A model generated the notes under the pieces. It was not told where the DNA came from, ran no database searches, and saw only the letters and a list, made by a program, of their open reading frames with translations. From NCBI GenBank assembly GCA_050309795.1, contig JBNRMW010000023.1, positions 1-14,694 of the forward strand: 14,694 nucleotides of DNA, written 5' to 3'. This document shows positions 1 to 6,329 of this stretch, one piece after another. The position numbers were made by a program, and so were the translations under genes. Every line of letters begins with the position of its first letter. Within the stretch, counting starts at the first letter, position 1. Source of the stretch: JBNRMW01 sp050309795. GTDB taxonomy: Bacteria; Bacillota_I; Bacilli_A; Erysipelotrichales; Erysipelotrichaceae.

Positions 1-33
1 TTCAGTGAATGTTCTACGAGGTCTTCTTGACAT
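1..33 (-). CDS. IS3-family transposase OrfA, N-terminal fragment cut by window edge
   Basis: The minus strand from the ATG at base 33 reads MSRRPRRTFTE and runs off the window. A basic (R/K)RxRRTFTxEFK-type start is characteristic of IS3-family OrfA proteins, which carry an N-terminal helix-turn-helix that recognises the element ends. An AGTAGGA motif lies about 6 bases upstream of the ATG. Only eleven residues are visible, so the call rests on this short motif and on the TG-type element end at base 60. A chance match is possible. Confidence 0.5.
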   Translation of the reverse strand, partial: MSRRPRRTFTE

Positions 34-60
34 AATGGATTCCTACTTTCTTTAATTACA
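1..60 (-). mobile_element. Edge of an IS3-family insertion sequence (partial)
   Basis: Reading the minus strand, the sequence from base 60 begins with TGTAATTAAAG, a TG-initiated end of the kind IS3-family elements use, followed by AGTAGGA as a ribosome binding site and an ATG at base 33. Only the first 60 bases of the element lie inside the window. The outer boundary at 60 is inferred from the TG start and from where methyltransferase-like sequence ends. The other end, the direct repeat and the subgroup cannot be seen. Confidence 0.45.
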
Positions 61-97
61 TCTTATCAAACAATTTTTTTATCGCGATATAACTAAT

Positions 98-661
98 TTA
101 TTTGTCCATTAAATTGTAGCCTATCCAATCCGAAGAACTCAATATATATTGTTCAGGTACATAGACATGTAAGATCTCTCTAATTTTAGACATTCTTGGT
201 GTAGACACATAAGAAAGAGGGATTACAAAACCCATCGAACCGTTTTGCTTAAGATTCTTACTCGAATTCTCTAATACATTCGCATAAATATTACCATACT
301 TGTTTTCTGGAGATAAACCGCTCTTAGAGTCTTCTACATATGGGGGATTTCCAACTATAATGTCATAACTTTTTTCACTAGTTGAGGTTTCTTGAACGAA
401 ATCATAGCTTTCAAAAGAGTTGTTCAATTCTATCCCTAGTCCTGACACTTTTGCTACACCTTGTCTTTGCAACGCACATAGAAATAGTCTAATCTTCGAA
501 ATTATAATCGAATCAAGATTAACGTCATTGCCTTTTATAGTTCTGATAATCTTTTTGAGGTTGCCTTTACTAATATTTGCTTTATGTAAATCCAGTAAGT
601 CTAGTTTTATCTCTAGTGCAGCGACAAGAAATTCTCCTGCTCCACATGTAGGATCACTCAA
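98..661 (-). pseudogene. N6-adenine DNA methyltransferase fragment (Eco57I/N6_Mtase-like), both ends missing
   Basis: This encodes the catalytic core of an adenine-specific DNA methyltransferase from a restriction-modification system. It opens directly with the S-adenosylmethionine-binding motif DPTCGAGEFL (residues 3-12), then has GNDVNLDSIIISKIRLFL (44-61), a typical motif following motif I, and the catalytic NPPY tetrapeptide (105-108) in VGNPPY, followed by a VIPLSY segment. Full proteins of this group have several hundred residues before and after this core. Here an in-frame TAG lies just upstream (668-670), and there is no plausible start except a TTG inside the conserved motif. Homology also fades after about residue 178 and the frame stops at 98-100, about 38 bases before the putative IS3 end. 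It is therefore a remnant unlikely to make an active enzyme. The substrate site is unknown. Confidence 0.8.
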
Positions 662-967
662 GACGAGCTAACCAGTCGTGTGAATGTGGACAAATCAGCT
701 ACAGCAAGAGTGGTAAAAGCACTGGAAGAAAAAGGATATTTAAAAAGAGAAATTGATGAAGACGATCGAAGAAATAAAAGACTATATCTTACACAAGAGG
801 CACGGGCAAAATATAAACCTTTGGTAGATGAACTACAACAATATAATCTTAAACTTACAGAAGGATGGACCAAGGAACAGTATGATTTGGTATATCACTG
901 TTTGAAAATGACGAAAGTAAATTATGAAAAGAGAAAAAGAGATAACGACACAAATTCCAAATTATAA
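662..967 (+). pseudogene. MarR-family transcriptional regulator, C-terminal remnant
   Basis: The reading frame gives DELTSRVNVDKSATARVV, then KALEEKGYLKREIDEDDRR and NKRLYLT. This is the recognition helix and beta-wing of a MarR winged helix-turn-helix, including the signature DxRxxxLxLT. The frame stops at 965-967. MarR proteins are about 140-160 residues; here the first 50 or so (dimerisation helix and first DNA-binding helices) are missing. In-frame homology can be read back to about base 655, where it meets the methyltransferase fragment on the opposite strand. A GTG at 680 could start a 95-residue product, but that would lack half of the DNA-binding domain. I read it as a dead remnant. 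Confidence 0.82.
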
Positions 968-1224
968 AGGAGCCTGAAATTACAACTTGTGGATGTTCGG
1001 GATAGACTATTTTTGTACTTTAAGTAATCGTTTGGGACCATGGTACTATGGATTTTTACAGGAATGTGCGACCACAAAATCTTCTGGAAAGCGGATTTAA
1101 TACTCTAGCCCGAGGATATTCTCGAAGAGTTAGGGAAATTAATGAAATAAAAACTCGTCGTGTGTAAGTCGACTAAACGGTGTACAAATTGTCGGATGGA
1201 TAAACACATCCGCTGTTAGTATAG
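968..1224 (+). other. Gene-free stretch, probable decayed coding DNA
   Basis: No open frame of useful length is present. A ribosome-binding-site-like AAAGGAG directly follows the MarR stop, as if another gene of the same operon once started there, but each frame is soon interrupted. A short frame at about 1111-1151 reads PEDILEELGKLMK before a stop and might be the C-terminus of a lost protein; I cannot identify it. A CGGATG/CATCCG hairpin (1193-1212) lacks a T-run and is not a convincing terminator. Confidence 0.5.
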
Positions 1225-1488
1225 ATGATGAAAGGGGGTTGTTTGTTGGATTCATTTTCCCGTGCTTTTCATTCAATGCATGGTATTCTTCCTTCTGAAG
1301 CAAGAAGTGAAGATCCGCAGTTAAAAGCCTATCCTAGAATGACCTTTCAATTATCAATTAAAGGAGGATGTGAAATGAATTATCGTATTGTTGAGAAAGG
1401 AGCTTTTAAGTTAGTAGGATTTAAGAAGAAAGTTCCAGTTATTTTTGAAGGTGTCAATCCAGAGATTTCAAAAATGGGCGATAAATAA
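1225..1488 (+). pseudogene. AraC-family regulator with GyrI-like domain, internal fragment
   Basis: The 87-residue frame contains DSFSRAFHSMHGILPSEAR (about residues 9-27). This is the end of the second helix-turn-helix of an AraC/XylS DNA-binding domain. It continues LKAYPRMTFQLSIKGG and then EMNYRIVEKGAFKLVGFK, the linker and first strand of a GyrI-like (AraC_E_bind) small-ligand domain. Intact members are about 280-300 residues. Here most of the N-terminal helix-turn-helix region and about 140 C-terminal residues of the ligand domain are absent, the frame ending NPEISKMGDK. An internal ATG at 1375 with GGAGG before it could express only about 37 residues. It is the second truncated regulator in 900 bases and is most likely non-functional. 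Confidence 0.78.
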
Positions 1489-1537
1489 CCCCCGAAGATC
1501 ACGATTCACATGTGCCCGGGGCATACTGGAAACAACG

Positions 1538-1566
1538 TTCAAAACAATGTTCAAAAATCGTTTACA
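1538..1566 (+). promoter_or_regulatory. Three TT-A-A direct repeats, possible Pho-box-like operator
   Basis: TTCAAA occurs at 1538-1543 and 1550-1555, within an exact repeat of GTTCAAAA, and TTTACA at 1561-1566 overlaps the -35 element. The spacings are 12 and 11 bases, about one helical turn. Bacillus PhoP binds TT(A/C/T)ACA-like repeats spaced about 11 bases, and the downstream gene is a phosphate transporter, so phosphate control is a reasonable guess. The first two repeats fit only loosely. Confidence 0.35.
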
Positions 1567-1589
1567 CCAACGGGTTTTTAAAATATAAT
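1561..1589 (+). promoter_or_regulatory. Sigma-A promoter of the Na+/Pi cotransporter gene
   Basis: TTTACA (1561-1566) and TATAAT (1584-1589) are separated by exactly 17 bases, giving one mismatch from consensus. The predicted start of transcription is near 1596, which leaves a leader of about 98 bases before the ATG at 1694. Confidence 0.8.
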
Positions 1590-1624
1590 AAATATGAAGA
1601 AAAAAAACACACAAGTTATTACAC

Positions 1625-1652
1625 AACAGTCACTCTGTGTGACTGTTTTATT
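1625..1652 (+). promoter_or_regulatory. Leader hairpin, possible attenuator
   Basis: AACAGTCAC (1625-1633) and GTGACTGTT (1639-1647) form a perfect 9-bp stem with a 5-base loop, followed by TTATTA. It lies about 30 bases into the transcript and about 40 bases before the start codon. CACACA (1608-1613) can pair instead with TGTGTG (1636-1641), which overlaps the second arm, so two exclusive folds are possible. The T-run is short, so termination efficiency is uncertain. Confidence 0.45.
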
Positions 1653-1693
1653 AGGTAAGAACAGCGATTATTTAAAAACAAGGGAGTATGACG

Positions 1694-3394
1694 ATGGGAA
1701 TCTTAATGGATTTACTACTAATGTTAGGTGGAGTTGCGGTCTTCATGTTTGGCATGAAGCAGATGAGCTCTGGTCTCGAACAAAGCGCGGGAGCCGGAAT
1801 TCGAAATCTCTTTCGAAGGTTAGATAAGAACAGGGTAATCAATTATCTCATCGGTATTGTATCAACTGCTTTAGTTCAATCGTCATCAGCTACATCGATT
1901 ATGACCGTTGGTTTAGCCCATGCGGGTATTGTTACAGTGAAACAAGGGGCTGGATTTATACTTGGTTCTAAAGTGGGGACGACGTTAACAGCGTTTATCT
2001 TCGCTCTATCGGGCATTAGTAAGGGTGGCTTCGATATTAGCTATGTCTTTGCGTCCTTTGCTTTTATTGGGGTTTTAATCATCTTTTCGACCGAAAATGA
2101 GAAGTTGAATCGTATTGCACCGTTTTTAATCGGCTTTGGAATGCTGTTTATTGGAATGGAAGTCATGGAAGTGGCTATTGGTGGTGCGGATTCCGAACTT
2201 AGTATTCAACTTTCACAAGTTTTTAAATATGATATTATGCAAAATCCTTTTTTATTAGTGCTTTTGGGTATTTTGTTTGCAGCGATTATTCAATCCTCAA
2301 CGGCTGCAACTGGGGTTTTTATTGCGTTTTTAGCAACAGGTGTCATTCAAAATATTGATCAGTCGTTCTTTCTTGTCATGGGAGCGAATGTCGGTACGTG
2401 TTCGGATGGGATTATGGCTTCGTTAACAACGAATGCAAAAGGAAGACGAATTGCGTTGTTTCATCTTATCACGAGTGTGATTGGAGCATTGTCGTTTACT
2501 GTGATTTTAATGGTGTTTAGAACACCAATCACCAATGTATTTGAAACGTTATTTGCGGGTCGACCTCAGTTCAGCTTAGCCACCTATAACTTGATTTATA
2601 ATTCATTGTACACCATCGTCTTGCTCTTATTTTTGGAGCCATTGGTATGCTTTGTTGAACGCTTAATTAAAGACAAAGAAGAGGCTCAAAGAGAATTACT
2701 ATATATCAATGATCGGTTTTTAAAAACACCGAACGTCGCGATTGAACAAGCATTAAATGAACTTTATGCGATGGCCATTTTAGCCAGAGAAAATCTTGAC
2801 CGAGCAGTTTCTTCTTTGCTTAATGAAGATATGAGCGAGAGTAAGTTAATTGCCGAAGTTGAAAACCGCATAGATTTTTTAACTATTGAATTAACGTCCT
2901 TTTTTATCAAAATATCGTCCGTCAATAAATCAGCCGATGATGAAAAGCTCATTGGTAGTTTGCACCATGTCGCCAACGATTTGGAACGGATTGGCGATTA
3001 TGGCATTTTAATTATTAAGGAAACCAATTATTTACAACGTAATGATTTGAGTTTAATGAGTCAAACGAAGGCCGATTTTGCATCGATTTATGAAAATATT
3101 ACTAAAATGTATGATTTAGGTTTAGATGCCCTAAAAACAAATAGTACGGAGAATTTCGAAGCGATTTCACTACTTCATGATCAAATTCGGGATTTAATCT
3201 ATGCCCTCAGAGATGAACACGTCATCCGACTCAGTACGGGTATTTATCCAGCTGGAGTATCTAAAAGTGTGTATTCGGTGTTATTTTCTCTTGAAAGAAC
3301 AGCGGATCATATCGTTAATGTCGCCTTCTCGATTCGCTCCATCACGGGTAGTAAAACAGAAGCGATGGAGTTGTTAGAGAAAGAACGTAAATAG
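1694..3394 (+). CDS. Na+/phosphate cotransporter (PNaS family) with C-terminal PhoU domain
   Basis: This is a membrane protein that couples sodium entry to inorganic phosphate transport. Numbered from an in-frame ATG at 1688, two Na_Pi_cotrans repeats are visible: QSSSATS at 64-70 with GSKVGTT at 93-99, and QSSTAAT at 202-208 with GANVGT at 232-237. The QSS motifs are the ion and phosphate binding signature. Hydrophobic segments fill residues 5-325, and a charged helical PhoU-like domain occupies about 345-560. Length (566-568) is normal. I prefer the ATG at 1694 because GGGAG (1682-1686) is 7 bases away from it and only 1 base from 1688. It is monocistronic, with its own strong promoter and leader hairpin, and its stop is 5 bases from the convergent stop of the DUF2812 gene. 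The direction of phosphate flux is not resolved; some PhoU-bearing bacterial members are thought to export phosphate. Confidence 0.93.
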   Translation: MGILMDLLLMLGGVAVFMFGMKQMSSGLEQSAGAGIRNLFRRLDKNRVINYLIGIVSTALVQSSSATSIMTVGLAHAGIVTVKQGAGFILGSKVGTTLTAFIFALSGISKGGFDISYVFASFAFIGVLIIFSTENEKLNRIAPFLIGFGMLFIGMEVMEVAIGGADSELSIQLSQVFKYDIMQNPFLLVLLGILFAAIIQSSTAATGVFIAFLATGVIQNIDQSFFLVMGANVGTCSDGIMASLTTNAKGRRIALFHLITSVIGALSFTVILMVFRTPITNVFETLFAGRPQFSLATYNLIYNSLYTIVLLLFLEPLVCFVERLIKDKEEAQRELLYINDRFLKTPNVAIEQALNELYAMAILARENLDRAVSSLLNEDMSESKLIAEVENRIDFLTIELTSFFIKISSVNKSADDEKLIGSLHHVANDLERIGDYGILIIKETNYLQRNDLSLMSQTKADFASIYENITKMYDLGLDALKTNSTENFEAISLLHDQIRDLIYALRDEHVIRLSTGIYPAGVSKSVYSVLFSLERTADHIVNVAFSIRSITGSKTEAMELLEKERK

Positions 3395-3399
3395 TTAAA

Positions 3400-3900
3400 T
3401 TAAAATTCGTTTTCATTAATTTTCTTTCGAATGCGTAGAAAATCAAAAACGAGCCAGATGCCCAAGAGCACCAAGACGACCAAAAGGAATTGACCGAGGG
3501 GATGATCCATAGCAACGATAACCATTATAAATAAAGCTAAAACAAACGCTAATCCCCGATTTATAACAATTTTGTTTAAGTGTTCAAGCTTAGATTCAGA
3601 ACTTGAAAATAACTCGTTTTTCTGTTCTGGTTTTCCTGGTTTTCTAAAATAGGAAAAAGAAAAATAAGTATCGATGTATTCCCATCCATAGCTTTCTAAA
3701 AAAGCTGTATATTCGTTGATGTTATCAATGAGATCGGTGTATTCGAGTTTATAAACAAATTCAGCAGGGGCTGTTGCTTCAAATTCATAGCGGGTAATAA
3801 ATGGAATGCTTTTAAATGCCTGTCCTTGGCGATGTTGTTCCATTAAATATTGTTCTTCTCTGTCGTACTGAAAAATCGTAAAGAATCTAGTTTGTTTCAT
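3400..3900 (-). CDS. DUF2812 domain membrane protein
   Basis: A 166-residue protein. The N-terminal half (about 1-90) matches the DUF2812 pattern: a charged start leading to RYEFEATAPAEFVYKLEY, then LESYGWEYIDTYFSFSYFRKP. Two hydrophobic segments follow at about 115-131 and 137-155, ending in a basic tail. DUF2812 proteins are commonly encoded directly after a PadR regulator and are thought to be membrane effectors or cofactors of it; their biochemical role is not established. Here the ATG overlaps the end of padR by 14 bases, with AGGAG 10 bases upstream, so the two genes are translationally coupled. Because padR carries a frameshift, coupling may be weakened. It converges on the Na+/Pi gene with no obvious terminator between them. 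Confidence 0.82.
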   Translation of the reverse strand: MKQTRFFTIFQYDREEQYLMEQHRQGQAFKSIPFITRYEFEATAPAEFVYKLEYTDLIDNINEYTAFLESYGWEYIDTYFSFSYFRKPGKPEQKNELFSSSESKLEHLNKIVINRGLAFVLALFIMVIVAMDHPLGQFLLVVLVLLGIWLVFDFLRIRKKINENEF

Positions 3901-4215
3901 AATTAGTAATCTCCTGAATATTGCGCAATACGCGTTGGATTCGTTTTATTTCTTGTTCTAATAGATTGTGCCCTAAAGGGGTTAAGATGTAGTATTTGCG
4001 TTTGTCTTCTTGCCTAATGTATTCAATGAGTCCATCTTTCTCAAATTTTCCGATAGAGCCATACATGGTTCCAGCACCGATGTGAACTTCACCATTCGTT
4101 AATTGTTCTACATCTTGGGTGATTTTTTGTACCCATGATTTTCGGTGACGAGACTTAAGAGAATATAGAAGGCGGATTCCGTCATTGGGGCATATTTTTT
4201 AAAAATACTTTCCAT
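3887..4215 (-). pseudogene. PadR-family transcriptional regulator, frameshifted
   Basis: From the ATG at 4215 (AGGAGG about 7 bases upstream), the frame reads KYAPMTESAFYILLSLVTENHGYKK and then stops at 4108-4110. The next frame continues precisely with ITQDVEQLTNGEV, HIGAGTMYGSIGKFEKDGLIEY and KRKYYILTPLGHNLLEQE, the rest of a PadR winged helix-turn-helix with its C-terminal helix, ending at 3887. Joined, it makes about 109 residues, the normal size. The break is at a run of six A residues (4123-4128, reverse strand): one extra A gives YKKITQ, two fewer give YKITQ, which matches family spacing best. PadR proteins repress transcription by binding a palindrome in their own promoter. The rest of the frame is unspoiled, so the lesion is recent, a sequencing error, or corrected by slippage. 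Confidence 0.88.
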
Positions 4216-4235
4216 AAGTGGTCCTCCTTGGTATG

Positions 4236-4292
4236 TATATCGAGATGTGATGTACCACGATATATATCGCATTGCAATATATAATGTGTAAA
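4236..4292 (-). promoter_or_regulatory. padR promoter and probable operator palindrome
   Basis: On the minus strand, TTTACA (4292-4287) and GATATA (4268-4263) form a promoter with an 18-base spacer. The -10 element lies inside a perfect 12-bp palindrome, CGATATATATCG (4258-4269). A further TATATCG at 4236-4242 is inverted relative to CGATATA at 4258-4264. Dyads overlapping the -10 box are typical of PadR autoregulation. The assignment to PadR is inferred from position. Confidence 0.55.
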
Positions 4293-4348
4293 GTGATTTA
4301 CCTTTTATAAGTAACTTGTTTCAGCGGGCAATAGCTAAGGTTCTGGTT

Positions 4349-4354
4349 TATAAT
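4349..4354 (+). promoter_or_regulatory. Candidate -10 element of the GNAT gene
   Basis: A perfect TATAAT lies 42 bases before the ATG at 4397. No good -35 sequence is found at the right distance (GGGCAA occupies the position 17 bases upstream), so the promoter may need an activator or may be weak. Confidence 0.4.
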
Positions 4355-4396
4355 AGATATAGAGACTATTTGAAACGACATAAAGGAAGTGAGTAA

Positions 4397-5257
4397 ATGG
4401 GAAAATCAATAGAAGAAATGGAAAGTATTCAATCTGTAGCCGTACAGTTTAAAGATTTAGATTTTTTAATTGACTACAACTGGCAAATTTATCAAAATCC
4501 ATTAACGAAGTTTTATCCGATTGTCGATCAAAAATCAGATATTGAAAGCATGTATAAACATGCATTTATGAATGGTAACTTGTGGGTAGCGAAGAGTGGT
4601 CAAGAGTATGCGATTTTACCATTAATCATTGATGAAGATGAAAAATATATTCAATCCAATGGGGGGATTGCCACAAAAACTCATTTTATTGAATTCGCTT
4701 CCTATTTCCTGGAAAAACTTCGAGCATCTTTTCCTGGGTATACTTTCTATTGTGGATATCCGAGCTCTCATTTGGAGGCGATGGCTTATTTTCCAAGTCA
4801 TGGCTTTGAGACGGATGATGTTCTTTGGCGATATGAAACTAAATTGGATGACGTAGTCGTTCATCGAGATCCTGTTTTTGAATCCCTAAATGATCAGAAT
4901 TATGATGCCTTTAATAAATATCATCAACAATATTTTCCTGATGTTTATTGGACAGCTCCCTTGATTTATGAGCATCAAGATCGTTGGTCCGTGGTAGTGA
5001 TTGGTGAGCAGTCAATTAAAGGCATAGCTGGGGCGATTCATTATGATAAGAATGGTATTCGTTATGCTGAGATTTACTTTTTTCACGGCTCTGATGTCGA
5101 TGCTATTATGTCGGCTCTTATTGTGGAACTTAAAAATCAAGGGGTACAAGAACTACTATACTTGGTGGATAAGAATCAACGTCAACATCTCGCGTTTGTT
5201 GAACGAATTGGTTTCAAAAAAATGGATGATTACTATGGTTTTATCATAGAATTGTAA
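4397..5257 (+). CDS. GNAT-family N-acetyltransferase (putative, two-lobed)
   Basis: A 286-residue soluble protein. The C-terminal part (about 195-286) has the alternating strand-helix pattern of a GNAT acetyl-CoA transferase: VVVIGEQSIKGIAGAIHYDK, AEIYFFHG, then DKNQRQHLAFVERIGFKKMDDYYGFII, the usual motif B region (a neighbour residue near the end followed by an IGFK turn). The N-terminal half (1-150) ends similarly in AYFPSHGFETDDVLWRYETK, suggesting two tandem GNAT-like lobes, of which one may be degenerate. The acceptor substrate cannot be predicted. The start has GGAAG about 8 bases upstream. The gene is divergent from padR, shares the 180-base regulatory region with it, and ends at a terminator, so it is probably monocistronic. 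Confidence 0.7.
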   Translation: MGKSIEEMESIQSVAVQFKDLDFLIDYNWQIYQNPLTKFYPIVDQKSDIESMYKHAFMNGNLWVAKSGQEYAILPLIIDEDEKYIQSNGGIATKTHFIEFASYFLEKLRASFPGYTFYCGYPSSHLEAMAYFPSHGFETDDVLWRYETKLDDVVVHRDPVFESLNDQNYDAFNKYHQQYFPDVYWTAPLIYEHQDRWSVVVIGEQSIKGIAGAIHYDKNGIRYAEIYFFHGSDVDAIMSALIVELKNQGVQELLYLVDKNQRQHLAFVERIGFKKMDDYYGFIIEL

Positions 5258-5295
5258 GACCGATTTTTTTAAAATTGCAAATATTTAGGATTGAT

Positions 5296-5316
5296 CAGAT
5301 ATAATCTGTTTTTTTT
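5296..5316 (+). terminator. Rho-independent terminator after the GNAT gene
   Basis: CAGAT (5296-5300) and ATCTG (5304-5308) form a short stem closed by a 3-base loop, followed by eight T residues (5309-5316). The stem is weak but the T-run is strong. Confidence 0.6.
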
Positions 5317-5546
5317 GTTGTGCTTATCCCTGAGAGCCGCAATGATCTTTATAGTCTAACAAGGAATAATTTAATTCGATTAACGTCTAAAAAGATTCAT
5401 AATCACCTAATTATATTCGTTAATGCGCGTAAATAAATGGTTATAAATGTATTCGCTTACATTAGATAAATATGAATTTGAAGTCTCAATTATTAGACAG
5501 TATTATTAAATTAGGTTAATAAAAAAGTTCAAAGGAGGAATAATTG
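5317..5546 (+). promoter_or_regulatory. Promoter/leader region of the PTS operon
   Basis: This 230-base non-coding region precedes the EIIC gene. TATAAA (5442-5447) is a possible -10 box; its -35 region (GTTAAT, 5419-5424) is poor, suggesting dependence on an activator such as the regulator encoded at 9150. No -24/-12 (TGGC-N8-TTGC) element is visible, so sigma-54 control of the LevR type is unlikely. An AT-only inverted repeat, TTATTAA (5503-5509) and TTAATAA (5516-5522), sits just before the AGGAGG (5533-5538) of the first gene. Confidence 0.4.
5446..5463 (+). promoter_or_regulatory. cre-like dyad (CcpA site candidate)
   Basis: TGTATTCGCTTACA (5448-5461) differs by one base from the cre consensus TGWAANCGNTNWCA. 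It sits in a slightly larger perfect dyad AATGTA-N6-TACATT (5446-5463) immediately downstream of the candidate -10, a position where CcpA would block transcription. Catabolite repression of a PTS operon is expected. It might instead be the operator for the local regulator. Confidence 0.5.
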
Positions 5547-6329
5547 ATGAACTTCACGAATGCTTTACTCTTAGCATTGTGGGCTGGTTACTGCTCATAT
5601 GATGATCAGGGTCCACAGATGCTGCGTCGACCACTTTTAACTGGACCACTAGTCGGCGTAATTTTAGGTGACTTGCCAACAGCACTAGTCATTTCTGGTA
5701 CGCTTGAACTCATGTGGATGGGTTTAGGAAACATGGCTGGATATCAAACACCGGACATGATTGTGGGAACGATTGTTGGAACATCGGTAGCGATCACTAC
5801 TGGGCAAGGTATTGCTGCTGGAATTACTCTAGCTACTACGGTTGCTGTTTTAGCTCAACAGCTCTTCCAAATTGTTATGCTTGTGAAACAACTTTACGTA
5901 GATTGGGCGGCTCGTATCGCAAAAACAGGAGATTTTGACAAAATTTTAATCATAAGTTATGTTTCCGTTTTGCTACAGTTTATGGTAAGAGCTATTCCGA
6001 CTTTTTTGATTATTTATTTTGGTACGGGGATTGTTGATACCATTTTATCTAAGATTCCATCTGAAATACTTGCGGGTATTTCTAAAGCCTCAGGAATCTT
6101 GCCTGCAGTCGGTTTATCCATCTTAATGACGATTATTATGAAAAAAGGAATGTTTGCATTTATGTTATTTGGATTTGTCTTGAATGCGTACTTAAATTTG
6201 GATATTTTGGCAATTACGTTAATTTCCATGGCATTTGCGACCGTTTATATGTGGATTATGGAACTACAAGAAGGAGAAACGATTAGCGTTGGCACAACAA
6301 AAGCGAAAGAAGAGGAGTATGATCTATGA
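5547..6329 (+). CDS. PTS mannose/fructose/sorbose-family EIIC component
   Basis: This is the membrane channel subunit of a mannose-type phosphotransferase system. The N-terminus carries the family signature QGPQMLRRPLLTGPLVGVILGDL (residues 21-43), then GTLELMWMGLGNMAGYQTPD (51-70), the segments that line the sugar path. Hydrophobic helices continue to about residue 240, and the C-terminus is charged (KEEEYDL). At 260 residues it is full length. The start is the ATG at 5547 with AGGAGG (5533-5538) 8 bases upstream; a TTG one codon earlier is not needed. It is first in a five-gene chain, and its stop overlaps the EIID start (ATGA at 6326-6329). With EIID it should form the membrane complex. 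Substrate is inferred from the GH1 enzyme downstream as a beta-glucoside. Confidence 0.95.
   Translation: MNFTNALLLALWAGYCSYDDQGPQMLRRPLLTGPLVGVILGDLPTALVISGTLELMWMGLGNMAGYQTPDMIVGTIVGTSVAITTGQGIAAGITLATTVAVLAQQLFQIVMLVKQLYVDWAARIAKTGDFDKILIISYVSVLLQFMVRAIPTFLIIYFGTGIVDTILSKIPSEILAGISKASGILPAVGLSILMTIIMKKGMFAFMLFGFVLNAYLNLDILAITLISMAFATVYMWIMELQEGETISVGTTKAKEEEYDL

Noticed and set aside
420..671. 83-residue plus-strand open frame
   Set aside because: It lies antisense to the methyltransferase core, whose motifs are clear. The frame has no ribosome binding site and no recognisable domain.
658..873. 71-residue minus-strand open frame rich in serine
   Set aside because: It is antisense to the MarR winged helix-turn-helix and is a compositional shadow.
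1193..1212. CGGATG/CATCCG hairpin as a terminator
   Set aside because: Six base pairs with an 8-base loop and no T-run; chance occurrence is likely.
1594..1827. 77-residue plus-strand frame starting in the Na+/Pi leader
   Set aside because: It begins at the predicted transcription start with no ribosome binding site, runs out of phase into the cotransporter gene, and its sequence resembles no protein I know.
5317..5546. Sigma-54 (-24/-12) promoter for the mannose-type PTS
   Set aside because: Looked for because LevR-type systems use it, but no TGGC-N8-TTGC pattern is present and the regulator lacks a sigma-54 AAA+ domain.
5714..5938. 74-residue frame rich in Cys, Trp and Tyr inside the EIIC gene
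   Set aside because: It is a frame shadow of the EIIC coding sequence; the odd composition follows from hydrophobic codons read out of phase.
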